From Terriglobia bacterium (GTDB lineage: Bacteria > Acidobacteriota > UBA6911), in the NCBI GenBank assembly GCA_020072565.1, contig JAIQGI010000008.1, forward strand, positions 62,001 through 126,000: DNA of 64,000 nucleotides, in the 5' to 3' direction. Position 1 is the first letter of the stretch. Every line of letters starts with the position of its first letter. The position numbers were made by a program, and so were the translations under genes. Positions 25,877-33,542 of this stretch are shown here, one piece after another. The notes beneath the pieces were generated by a model that worked only from the letters and a program-made list of their open reading frames with translations, ran no database searches and was not told where the DNA came from.

Positions 25877-26317
25877 TCAGATCCTGGATTTTGGGGGAAC
25901 GGCCTTTTCCGTTAGAAATACGTGGATGTGTTGATCGATCTCTTCGAGCTGTCGGTAGGCGGCAATGGTGATGTGCGGCGAAGAGTTGCCTGTGATCATC
26001 TTTGAGATTGCCAAGCCTTCGCGATATAGGCAGAGGACCGGAATGTGCCGTTCGAGCGCATATCGCACCTCATAGCCCACGCCGAGCGACGGGGTTGATA
26101 CTTCGGCGATCACGGCGTCAGATTCCCGGATCCAGGCGACATCGCGCTCGTAGACGTCGCGAGCGGAAACGCGGCTCTCACTTTCCAGCACATTGGAATC
26201 GGCAACATGCAGGGTCGGAACTGTGTGTCCGCGATCCTGGAGAAGGGCAACGATGCGTTGATACACGGCAAGGTATTCACGACCGCCGGAGATCGCCCCG
26301 GAGAAGTATATTCGCAT
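25877..26317 (-). CDS. Nucleoside 2-deoxyribosyltransferase-like / 2'-deoxynucleoside 5'-phosphate N-hydrolase (DNPH1-like)
   Basis: A 146-residue protein beginning MRIYFSGAISGGREYLAVYQ, the Rossmann-like first strand and glycine loop of the family. It continues with RDVYERDVAWIRESDAVIAE and STPSLGVGYEVRYALERH, which contain the nucleotide-binding Asp and the catalytic Glu region (GVGYE). Mammalian Rcl/DNPH1 cleaves the glycosidic bond of deoxynucleoside monophosphates. The frame is open to 26527, but the ATG at 26317 matches the family start. A TATAAT lies only 7 bp upstream, so the mRNA may be leaderless. No operon partner. Confidence 0.8.
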   Translation of the reverse strand: MRIYFSGAISGGREYLAVYQRIVALLQDRGHTVPTLHVADSNVLESESRVSARDVYERDVAWIRESDAVIAEVSTPSLGVGYEVRYALERHIPVLCLYREGLAISKMITGNSSPHITIAAYRQLEEIDQHIHVFLTEKAVPPKSRI

Positions 26318-26324
26318 GCCGGCG

Positions 26325-26330
26325 ATTATA
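26325..26330 (-). promoter_or_regulatory. -10 element directly before the DNPH1-like start
   Basis: A consensus TATAAT on the minus strand ends 7 bases before the ATG at 26317, so transcription would begin at or next to the start codon. No convincing -35 was found at 16-18 bp. Confidence 0.4.
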
Positions 26331-26539
26331 CCTTGTAGGCCGCTGCAGCCTGACTGAAACCAGTCGATTTCGATCCTTCCCCCGATAAAGACCTCATTTG
26401 TCCTCACTTTCTCCTTGTGCCTGCAGGTTGAACAGCCTATAAAGCTGATAATCACAGGTCCTGCAAAGAACTGCTGACGGATGAGATCAACGCGGCGCCC
26501 CGAGCGCCGGCTCAATGGCATGACCATTTGGGGAGGCAG

Positions 26540-28141
26540 ATGATGCGATGTGCCCGTTGTCCCTTCATATGCATTTGTATTGCTTGCGTGTTGGTTCCTT
26601 CACTGCTCGGGCAGGGTGTGCTGCGTCCCCCACCGCAGCCGCGCCCCAGCGCCGAGCAGATAAAGAACGCACACCAGGCGCTGTCGGAAGCGACGAGCCT
26701 CGCCCAGTACAGTCCCGATCCATCTATAATCGCCGAGCTGCTGCAAGGCTGGGTTCGCCTGGATCCCGGGAAGGCGCCAGGTGTCTTTGATACGCTTTAT
26801 TCCCGACTGCGCGCTCAAGCTCAGACGGCTTCCGATTTGCCGACCTACCAGCGCTGCACTGTGTCTGTTCAGGCGCTGCTGTCTTCCTATGCGTCCGTCG
26901 ATCCCGGACGGATCGCGGACCTCATCCATCAGTGGCCGGAGCCGCCGGCATCATTCGGCGAACCTGCCCGGCAATGGTACGAACAGGCCTCAGCCCGTCT
27001 CAAGAGGCTGATCGCGCCCGATCTGGCCCGTGAACATCCGCAACAGGCTGTCAATCTGGCCAGGGAACCAGCCCCGAGCCGGGGACGAGGCCCAAGCGGG
27101 ATGGAGTATGTGACCAATGGCCGCATAATCCTGAAGATGAGCCTCGGAGGCCAAAAGGAAGAGGCCCTGAAGCTTGCAGACCAGACGATGGCAGACTTTG
27201 CCAAAGAGGAGCCTGATGCGCAGACGATCAGGAGCTACTCGAGCTTCCTCAACCAACTGTCCCGCATCGATGCTGACCGCTATGTCCGGGCGTTGAATTT
27301 GTTGCTGCCGGCGCTGGACAAACAGGGAAATGCCTCGTCCGGAGGGGTTCTGGCGGTCGGGGATCGTTCCGTAGCGCTTACCTGGTCGGAAGCGGTTATC
27401 GTGGACTTGGGCCGCAACCTGATGGGGGGACCCGACTTGGCGCTGACCACTCTGAGCGTGCTCCCGGGACTGAAACCGAAGTTGGATAGCGTCGATTTCA
27501 TCAAGACGGTCGTGACAAGCAAGCCTAAGGTTGCCTACAATCTTACCTATTCGCTCGACGGCCGCTCCATAGGCGGCGGAGGCATCCCCGGCTCTCCGGG
27601 CCCGACCGCTCTCTTGTATCAGAACCTGCGCGGACAGTCGAAAACGAATCCCGCCTTCGTCAGGCAAAAACTCTCCGAGGCAGCAAAAACTCCTGAGGAT
27701 ATGAATGTTCTGATCGGCGTGGCCACCCAGGCCCGCATGCAGGATCCGGATCTGGCCTCCATGGCGCTCGATGCCGCCACGCAGCTGGTCAAGCAGATCG
27801 AACCGCCGAGAAATCGCGCGGTTTCCCTGCAAAACCTCATGCTCGCGTATCGCAGGATCGAGGGCAAAGCGAGCGCGGATCTGGTGCAGGAGGGATTTCG
27901 CCTGCTGAGCCGGCTGGGTACGGAGGAAAAAAGCCAGAAGGTAACCCCCGTCGTGGTTCATATGGGTGGCGGCAATTTCACCTCCATCGGCAGCACTTCG
28001 ACTCAGCTCGAAGCCTCACTCGTTGCAGAACTGGCGCTATACGATTACGAAAAGGCAATGTCCTACGTTCGTACCATCCCCGAGAATCAGAGACTGGTTG
28101 CTTTGGTCCGGATCGTTCAGGCCTTGTCACAGGGCTTTTGA
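26540..28141 (+). CDS. Exported helical protein of unknown function
   Basis: A 533-residue protein with a signal peptide (CPFICICIACVLVPSLLGQG), a proline-rich linker (RPPPQPRPSAEQ) and then almost entirely alpha-helical sequence with repeated patterns of about 40 residues, such as PSIIAELLQGWVRLDPGKA, PGRIADLIHQWPEPP and DADRYVRALNLLLPAL. This suggests a HEAT- or TPR-like solenoid. A glycine-rich insert (RSIGGGGIPGSPG) interrupts it. I do not recognise a family. GGGGAGG lies just before two adjacent ATGs (26540 and 26543). It may form a pair with the exported barrel-like protein that follows. Confidence 0.7.
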   Translation: MMRCARCPFICICIACVLVPSLLGQGVLRPPPQPRPSAEQIKNAHQALSEATSLAQYSPDPSIIAELLQGWVRLDPGKAPGVFDTLYSRLRAQAQTASDLPTYQRCTVSVQALLSSYASVDPGRIADLIHQWPEPPASFGEPARQWYEQASARLKRLIAPDLAREHPQQAVNLAREPAPSRGRGPSGMEYVTNGRIILKMSLGGQKEEALKLADQTMADFAKEEPDAQTIRSYSSFLNQLSRIDADRYVRALNLLLPALDKQGNASSGGVLAVGDRSVALTWSEAVIVDLGRNLMGGPDLALTTLSVLPGLKPKLDSVDFIKTVVTSKPKVAYNLTYSLDGRSIGGGGIPGSPGPTALLYQNLRGQSKTNPAFVRQKLSEAAKTPEDMNVLIGVATQARMQDPDLASMALDAATQLVKQIEPPRNRAVSLQNLMLAYRRIEGKASADLVQEGFRLLSRLGTEEKSQKVTPVVVHMGGGNFTSIGSTSTQLEASLVAELALYDYEKAMSYVRTIPENQRLVALVRIVQALSQGF

Positions 28142-28306
28142 CGGAAGCCCGGATGGCCGCACGCATCGCAGTGCGGCTGCTGGACGTCAATCCATTTGTG
28201 CCGACGGTTTCTGCCACGGGCGCTGCCGCAATTCCGTTCGGCAAACAGGATGAACGACTCCTGCGGGATTTGCCAGGTGCCCAACGCCGAGTAAGAAAGG
28301 ACTTTC

Positions 28307-29092
28307 TTGAAACATGCTCCGTTTTGGATTGTTGTCCTTGCACTCGCTGCGGTGATCGCGGCGGCCGTTCCAGCCGCAGGGCAGGGCAATTACGAGATTC
28401 AAGTCTATGGCGCGGAGACAGTCAAACCGCACCATACCATGCTGGAGTTCCACACCAATTTCGCCTTTTCGGGTATCAAAAATCCTGCCGACGGTACTCG
28501 CCCAACCCAGCACGCGTTGCACGAAACGATCGAGATAACTCATGGCTTTAAATCGTGGTTCGAAACCGGTTTCTACATTTTCACTTCCGCCCGTTCCGGT
28601 GATGGCTGGGATTTAGTGGGCAGTCACATCCGGCCACGGCTCCGAATGCCGGAAAGATGGCACTGGCCTGTGGGCGTAAGCATCTCGAACGAGATCGGAT
28701 GGCAACGCCGGCAATTCTCTCCCGACACCTGGACGTGGGAACTGCGCCCGATAATTGATAGGCAGATCGGCCCCTTGTACCTCTCGTTTAATCCTGCTTT
28801 TGACAAGTCCTTCCAAGGGGAGAGTTCCAGCCGGGGTTTCGAATTTTCGCCAAACTTCAAGGTCGGTTACCAGGTCTCAAAAAAAATCGCTGCCGGCCTC
28901 GAATATTACGGCGCGCTGGGCCCGGTCGGCAATTTCGATCCGCTCAAAGATCAGCAACAGCAGATCTTCTCCGTGATCGACCTCGACATCGCTCCCCAAT
29001 GGGAAATCAACTTCGGTTTCGGCGCGGGCATGACCCGCAGTACGGATCACCTGATCGCCAAATTCATCCTCGGCTATCGCTTCGACTTCTGA
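28307..29092 (+). CDS. Outer-membrane beta-barrel-like protein of unknown function
   Basis: A 261-residue exported protein. It starts at a TTG (28307) preceded by AAAGGA, with signal peptide FWIVVLALAAVIAAAVPAAG. The mature part is dominated by alternating hydrophobic and polar strands: IEITHGFKSWFETGFYIFTS, PVGVSISNEIGWQRRQF, LYLSFNPAFDKSFQ, FSPNFKVGYQV and KIAAGLEYYGALGPVG. It ends in FILGYRFDF with the C-terminal Phe favoured by the outer-membrane insertion machinery. About ten to twelve strands are likely. Function unknown; it follows a helical exported protein on the same strand. Confidence 0.7.
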   Translation: MKHAPFWIVVLALAAVIAAAVPAAGQGNYEIQVYGAETVKPHHTMLEFHTNFAFSGIKNPADGTRPTQHALHETIEITHGFKSWFETGFYIFTSARSGDGWDLVGSHIRPRLRMPERWHWPVGVSISNEIGWQRRQFSPDTWTWELRPIIDRQIGPLYLSFNPAFDKSFQGESSSRGFEFSPNFKVGYQVSKKIAAGLEYYGALGPVGNFDPLKDQQQQIFSVIDLDIAPQWEINFGFGAGMTRSTDHLIAKFILGYRFDF

Positions 29093-29138
29093 TTCACGAA
29101 AGCGTCTGCCTGGTGTGCCTTACTGACATCCGGTGAAT

Positions 29139-29184
29139 CTCCCAGGGATTTTCCCTCCATAAACCAGGGATCTACCTAGTTTTC
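29139..29184 (+). promoter_or_regulatory. Tandem AGGGAnTTnCCTA boxes, locus A
   Basis: Two imperfect palindromes, CCAGGGATTTTCCCTC (29142-29157) and CCAGGGATCTACCTAG (29164-29179), with centres about 22 bp apart, followed by TTTTC. The same pair, with the same spacing, occurs at 50071-50110 and 54296-54338. Two helical turns between palindromes suggests two dimers of a transcription factor on one DNA face. It lies about 80 bp upstream of a small zinc-ribbon gene. Confidence 0.6.
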
Positions 29185-29262
29185 TTTTCATGACCTGGGG
29201 CCTTACAAAGGAGCGAGTGCGCACAGCGTGCGCATCACGATCGGCTGAGGCAGGAGGTCGTC

Positions 29263-29520
29263 ATGGGACAGGCTCTTCGGCAGTGTCAAGGAATCCAATT
29301 GATTTGCGTCTGTTGTGTGTGCGGAGAGGCACGGGACGATATCGCGGTTGATGGCACCTGGCACAACCTCAGAGCATATCTGCACCAATATGGACTCAAT
29401 GAACAGGATCTTGTTTTTTCCCATACCTTCTGCCCCTCCTGTTTGACGCTCTACAGGCAATTGTCAGGCCTGCCGACCGCGAACAAGTCCCCGGTCTCCC
29501 GGGCTGCGCTGGGAGGATAA
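29263..29520 (+). CDS. Small zinc-ribbon protein (orphan CxxC...CxxC domain)
   Basis: An 85-residue protein: LICVCCVCGEARDDIAVDG, then GTWHNLRAYLHQYGL and FSHTFCPSCLTLYRQL. The four-cysteine pattern, with RDD, a conserved Trp and FSH before the second CxxC, matches the short domain usually found at the end of PAS or response-regulator proteins (typically CxCCKKIRDD and FSHGICPDC). Here it stands alone. The start has AGGAGG six bases upstream. It shares upstream tandem boxes with the zinc-ribbon gene at 50281, so the two are probably co-regulated. Molecular function unknown; zinc binding is inferred. Confidence 0.75.
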   Translation: MGQALRQCQGIQLICVCCVCGEARDDIAVDGTWHNLRAYLHQYGLNEQDLVFSHTFCPSCLTLYRQLSGLPTANKSPVSRAALGG

Positions 29521-29531
29521 AGGTGGTCACT

Positions 29532-29687
29532 ATGGATTCCGACTACGAAATGGAAGCGGCACCCCCGGATTTTCCCGTGGGAACCACCCTCGGGGCGGAC
29601 ACACATACACCTCACCTTCTCGATGTCAGGCAACCGGTCGAACTCAAAATGAACTGCGGGGTACTACTGTCCCCGGCTGAGATTTGA
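29532..29687 (+). CDS. Possible 51-residue protein
   Basis: A short frame 11 bp after the zinc-ribbon gene, preceded by AAAGGTGG. It reads MDSDYEMEAAPPDFPVGTTL, ending with LLDVRQPVELKMNCGVLLS and PAEI. The second half faintly resembles the first strands of FliN/SpoA domains, which would make it a remnant. This is a weak impression only. It may also be a chance frame. Confidence 0.3.
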   Translation: MDSDYEMEAAPPDFPVGTTLGADTHTPHLLDVRQPVELKMNCGVLLSPAEI

Positions 29688-29795
29688 GTGCGATCCGCGG
29701 TAATTCCCGGCACGCAGGCTCGCGCCGCCGCCCTCGATTTCGCCTAACCTGGCAGTCGAACTTCCCGGTTCCTCTTTGGGCTGGCCCCAGAGGAT

Positions 29796-31367
29796 CTAGG
29801 AGCTTCCCCGGATCAAGGCAGGAGGACCGGGATTAGTATCACGGTATGAGGACGACAGGCGGGACCCGCCGGTGAGTCTTTGCAGGTCCTCCAGGGCGCG
29901 CCTTGCCGTGCTCAACTCGGTCCGCGGGTAAAGCCCCAGCCAAAGGAGGATTCCGATCATCAGGACCATCACGACGCCTTCGCGTGCCGTCATGTCGTAA
30001 AGGGTCCAGTGTTCTGTGTCTCGCGCCGGCGCACCATGGAAGACCCGCTGGATGATCCGGAGCGAGTATAGGGTGGCAACGACGAAGCCCACCGTTGCCG
30101 TTGCGGCCAGCGGGATGCTGACCCGGTAGGTTCCCAACAACACCAGGAATTCGCCCACGAAATTTCCCATGCCGGGCAGCCCAAGCGAAGCCAGTGCCAG
30201 GACCATCGCCGCTCCTCCCATGCGCGGCAGGCGGGACCACAGGCCTCCCATGCGCTCCATGTCGCGCGTGTGGATGCGCTCGTCGACATCGCCGACCAGA
30301 ACAAACAGCGCCCCCGTACTGATGCCGTGCGCGAGCATGATCGTCAGCGCTCCCTGCAGCGACAGTTGGTTCCAGGCGAAGATGCCCAGAATCACGAAGC
30401 CCATATGGCTGATGCTCGAATAGGCCACCAGTCGCTTCAGGTCCCTTTGCCCAAAAGACAGGCTGGCTCCGTAGATGATACTGATGATGCCGAGAAGCAT
30501 AGCGACAGGGGCAAATTCAAAAGCGGCCTTCGGGAACAGCGGGATCAGGAAGCGCAGGAATCCATAGGCGCCCACTTTCAATACCAGCCCGGCGAGGATC
30601 ACGCTCGCCGCGGTGGGGCCTTCGGTGTGCGCATCCGGCAGCCAGGTATGAAGCGGCACCGCCGGCAGCTTTACAGCGAAAGCGGCAAAGAATCCCAGCA
30701 TCAGCAGAAAGGAGGTGCCTGCGGGCATCGGGGTGCCGATCAACTCTATGTAGTCAAAAGTGTAGACGCCGGTGGCACGGCCGTGAATGAAGTAGAGCCC
30801 AAGGATCGAAACCAGCATCAGCAGCCCGCTGACCTGCGTGAAGATGAAGAACTTGACCGCAGCATAGATGCGCCGCGCTTCGTGGCCCCAGATCGCGATC
30901 AGCAGGTATAGGGGTACCAGCATGATTTCCCATGAAAAGTAAAAGAGAAACAGGTCCAGAGCCATGAAGATGGCGGCAAAAGCCGAAACGCAAAAAAGCA
31001 GGTTGAAATGGAAGAAACCGACACCTTTCCGGATCGATTTCCAGGAGGCAAGCACCGCCACGATTCCCAGCAGGTTGGAGAGGGCGATAAGCAGGAGGGT
31101 AATGCCGTCCATTCCGAGATGGAAGCTGATGCCGAGCTGGGGAATCCAGGGAACCCTGAAAAGAAGCAGCCACGGGCCGGCGTCGGTCAACTCGATCTGA
31201 TGAACGTGCTGGATCCACAGGGCGATGAGCAATCCCATGTGTCCGACCAGCACCGCGAGGGCAACCCAGCGCGGCCACATCGATCCGAGCCGTCCCGAGA
31301 CCCACGCGACCAGGCCACCCAGGAAGAAGATGACGATGATCCACGGAAGTATCGATGGGCCTATCAT
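29796..31367 (-). CDS. nuoM: NADH-quinone oxidoreductase subunit M
   Basis: A 523-residue antiporter-like membrane subunit of respiratory complex I. About 14 hydrophobic segments. Diagnostic sequence: LAVLVGHMGLLIALW, PWIPQLGISFHLGMDGITLL, the helix-5 Glu region FYFSWEIMLVPLYLLIAIWG, LPDAHTEGPTAASVILAGLV and LKVGAYGFLRF, with KRLVAYSSISHMGFVILGI following. The start at 31367 overlaps the nuoL stop as ATGA, so the genes are coupled. Upstream in-frame sequence to 31535 lies inside nuoL and is not used. nuoN, which normally follows, is absent; the next gene downstream is on the other strand. Confidence 0.95.
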   Translation of the reverse strand: MIGPSILPWIIVIFFLGGLVAWVSGRLGSMWPRWVALAVLVGHMGLLIALWIQHVHQIELTDAGPWLLLFRVPWIPQLGISFHLGMDGITLLLIALSNLLGIVAVLASWKSIRKGVGFFHFNLLFCVSAFAAIFMALDLFLFYFSWEIMLVPLYLLIAIWGHEARRIYAAVKFFIFTQVSGLLMLVSILGLYFIHGRATGVYTFDYIELIGTPMPAGTSFLLMLGFFAAFAVKLPAVPLHTWLPDAHTEGPTAASVILAGLVLKVGAYGFLRFLIPLFPKAAFEFAPVAMLLGIISIIYGASLSFGQRDLKRLVAYSSISHMGFVILGIFAWNQLSLQGALTIMLAHGISTGALFVLVGDVDERIHTRDMERMGGLWSRLPRMGGAAMVLALASLGLPGMGNFVGEFLVLLGTYRVSIPLAATATVGFVVATLYSLRIIQRVFHGAPARDTEHWTLYDMTAREGVVMVLMIGILLWLGLYPRTELSTARRALEDLQRLTGGSRLSSSYRDTNPGPPALIRGSS

Positions 31368-33256
31368 AGGAACACCGCCAGAGCGATCGCAATGACCGCT
31401 CCCACTCCGATCACCGCCGCATAAAGCCGCACCTGCCCCGTTTCGGTGGCGCTCAAACCGGCGTGGCCAAGGCGTGCGCACCATGCGATTGCGCCGTAGA
31501 AGAGGTCGATGAAGTCGTTGCGGTTGATCCGGCAAATCCAGAGGTAGGGCTGGACCAGGATTTTTTCATAGAGCCAGTCGAAGCCCCAGCCGGCGAAGAA
31601 AAAACTGTGCATCGCTCCGCCCGGCGCGGTCTGTGTGAAGCGTTCTGTGACCTTGCGGCGGCGCAGGAAGAGGAGATAGGCCAGACAAATTCCGGAGAGC
31701 GACACTGCGATCGAGACAATTTCGAAGAGACCTTCCTGGCCTGCCGCCTCCGGGCGAATCTGGGCAGCTGGCAGAGCATGACCAAGAAAATCAGCGAACG
31801 GCGTGAAATGGCCCAGGGTTTCAGGCAGCTCCACAAACCCGCCGATGACCGAGAGCGCGGCCAGGATTACCAGAGGAAGCTGAAGAAGCAAGCCGGGCTT
31901 GTGGCTGATCTGTGTCCGGGCTGGTCCGAAGAAAGTGACGAACACCATGCGGAACGTGTATAGCGCGGTCAGCAAGGCCCCGACGAGGGCTGCCAGGTAA
32001 AGCCAGGCTCCGCCCCCGGCGCCCGACCACGCATACCAGATGATCGAGTCCTTGCTGTAGAAGCCTGCCGTGATCAGGGGGAATGCTGCCAGGGACCCCG
32101 AGCCGAGGAGAAAAGTCCAGAAGGTCAGAGGAAGTCGCTCACGCAGTCCCCCCATCTTGAACATGTTGTGCTCATGGTGCTGAGACAGGATGACCACTCC
32201 GGCGCCCAGAAATAAGAGCGCCTTGAAGAACGCGTGGGTCATGAAGTGAAACACGCCGGCGGACCAGGCGCCCACGCCAAGGGCGAGAAACATGTAACCG
32301 ATCTGGCTGATGGTCGAGTACGCCAGCACCCGTTTGATGTCGACCTGTGTGATGCCGCTGAAACTCGAGATCAGCAGCGTCAGCGCGCCGATGGTTGCCA
32401 CGATGGTCAGGGCTACCGGGGAGAGTTCAAATAGCGCGTGAGTGCGCGCGATGAGATAAACGCCGGCTGTCACCATCGTCGCCGCATGGATCAAGGCGCT
32501 GACGGGGGTTGGTCCTGCCATCGCGTCGGGGAGCCAGGTCTGGAGAGGGAGTTGCGCCGATTTCCCTATCGCGCCGCCCAACAGAAGCAGGGAGGCAGCC
32601 AGCGCCAGCGAGGAACCCGTCGCCCACCGCTGCACCGCTTGCTGAAGCAACTCGTGAATGTTCAGCGTGCCCAGGTTGTGAAAAAGCAGGAAAAGCCCGA
32701 CAGCCATGGCTGTATCGCCGATGCGCGTAACGACAAACGCCTTGCGCGCGGCGTACCCGTTGACGGGATCCTTGTACCAGAAGCCGATCAGCAGATAGCT
32801 GCACAGCCCCACACCCTCCCAGCCAAGGTACAGGAAGAGCAGGTTGTCGGCCAGCACCAGGCAAAGCATGGAACCGACGAAGAGATTCATGTATGCGAAG
32901 AAGCGGCTGTAACCTTCCTCATCCGACATGAACTCGATCGAATACAGCAGGATGAAGAAACCGACAAATGTGATCACTGACGCAAAAATCAGCGACAGCG
33001 GGTCGAGGTAAAAAGAGATGCCGGCACTGAAACCAGCGACGGAAATCCACTCCCAAAGGCTTTGGGAATAGACGTATCCCGGCGGTGGCGTGGAGATAAA
33101 GGCGAATGCGATCAGGATTGTCAGCAAGGCGGAGACACCCGCGAAACCCGCTCCGATGATCGCCACGCCTGTTTGCGAAAAACGCCGGCCGAAAAGGGCG
33201 AGAATGAAAAAACTCGCAAATGGCAGGATGGGAATCAGCCACAGAAGTTCAAGCAT
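31364..33256 (-). CDS. nuoL: NADH-quinone oxidoreductase subunit L
   Basis: A 630-residue proton-translocating membrane subunit of complex I. Key segments: FYLDPLSLIFASVITFVGF, FLYLGWEGVGLCSYLLIGFW (conserved Glu), AFVVTRIGDTAMAVGLFLLF, LPLQTWLPDAMAGPTPVSAL, IHAATMVTAGVYLIART and VLAYSTISQIGYMFLALG. The long C-terminal amphipathic piston helix and final TM segment are present (YAAVIGVGAVIAIALAVFL). The ATG at 33256 follows GAGGTG; a GTG 12 bp upstream is less likely. nuoK and the rest of the nuo operon are not upstream, so this is a detached nuoLM pair. Confidence 0.95.
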   Translation of the reverse strand: MLELLWLIPILPFASFFILALFGRRFSQTGVAIIGAGFAGVSALLTILIAFAFISTPPPGYVYSQSLWEWISVAGFSAGISFYLDPLSLIFASVITFVGFFILLYSIEFMSDEEGYSRFFAYMNLFVGSMLCLVLADNLLFLYLGWEGVGLCSYLLIGFWYKDPVNGYAARKAFVVTRIGDTAMAVGLFLLFHNLGTLNIHELLQQAVQRWATGSSLALAASLLLLGGAIGKSAQLPLQTWLPDAMAGPTPVSALIHAATMVTAGVYLIARTHALFELSPVALTIVATIGALTLLISSFSGITQVDIKRVLAYSTISQIGYMFLALGVGAWSAGVFHFMTHAFFKALLFLGAGVVILSQHHEHNMFKMGGLRERLPLTFWTFLLGSGSLAAFPLITAGFYSKDSIIWYAWSGAGGGAWLYLAALVGALLTALYTFRMVFVTFFGPARTQISHKPGLLLQLPLVILAALSVIGGFVELPETLGHFTPFADFLGHALPAAQIRPEAAGQEGLFEIVSIAVSLSGICLAYLLFLRRRKVTERFTQTAPGGAMHSFFFAGWGFDWLYEKILVQPYLWICRINRNDFIDLFYGAIAWCARLGHAGLSATETGQVRLYAAVIGVGAVIAIALAVFL

Positions 33257-33542
33257 ACATCGATTCACCTCGTTGACGGCTGCCGGTAACTCTGCGGCCC
33301 ATTACCATCCTCCAAAAATACCGCGCGCCCAATTGTTGCTCAAGTCATGAGCAGACAGGGAGTCAGGAGCCAGAAGTCGGGAGAAAAACGAGTGCGGGGT
33401 CACCGTCATGGTGCGCCTGGCTGGCCGTCCATTCAGTTCCATCCTATCGGAACCATGTCGTTCTTATTCTGGCTTCTGACTCCTGGCTCCCGACTCCAGC
33501 TTATGGTGGGCAGTTCAATCCCCGCCAAAAACGTAGGCGGGA
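33257..33542. other. Spacer between nuoL and mqnC with degenerate inverted repeat
   Basis: This 286-bp gap holds no gene that I can see. It contains the nuoL leader and, at 33358-33497, two arms built from the words GTCAGGAGCCAGAAGTC and CTTCTGACTCCTGGC, described under the repeats. Confidence 0.5.
33358..33497. repeat. Intergenic degenerate inverted repeat (GAGTCAGGAGCC type)
   Basis: The left arm contains GAGTCAGGAGCCAGAAGTC, and the right arm contains GGCTTCTGACTCCTGGC, its approximate reverse complement, about 85 bp apart. A second copy of similar architecture lies at 62330-62426. It may form a long imperfect stem in RNA or be a mini-element. Confidence 0.5.
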
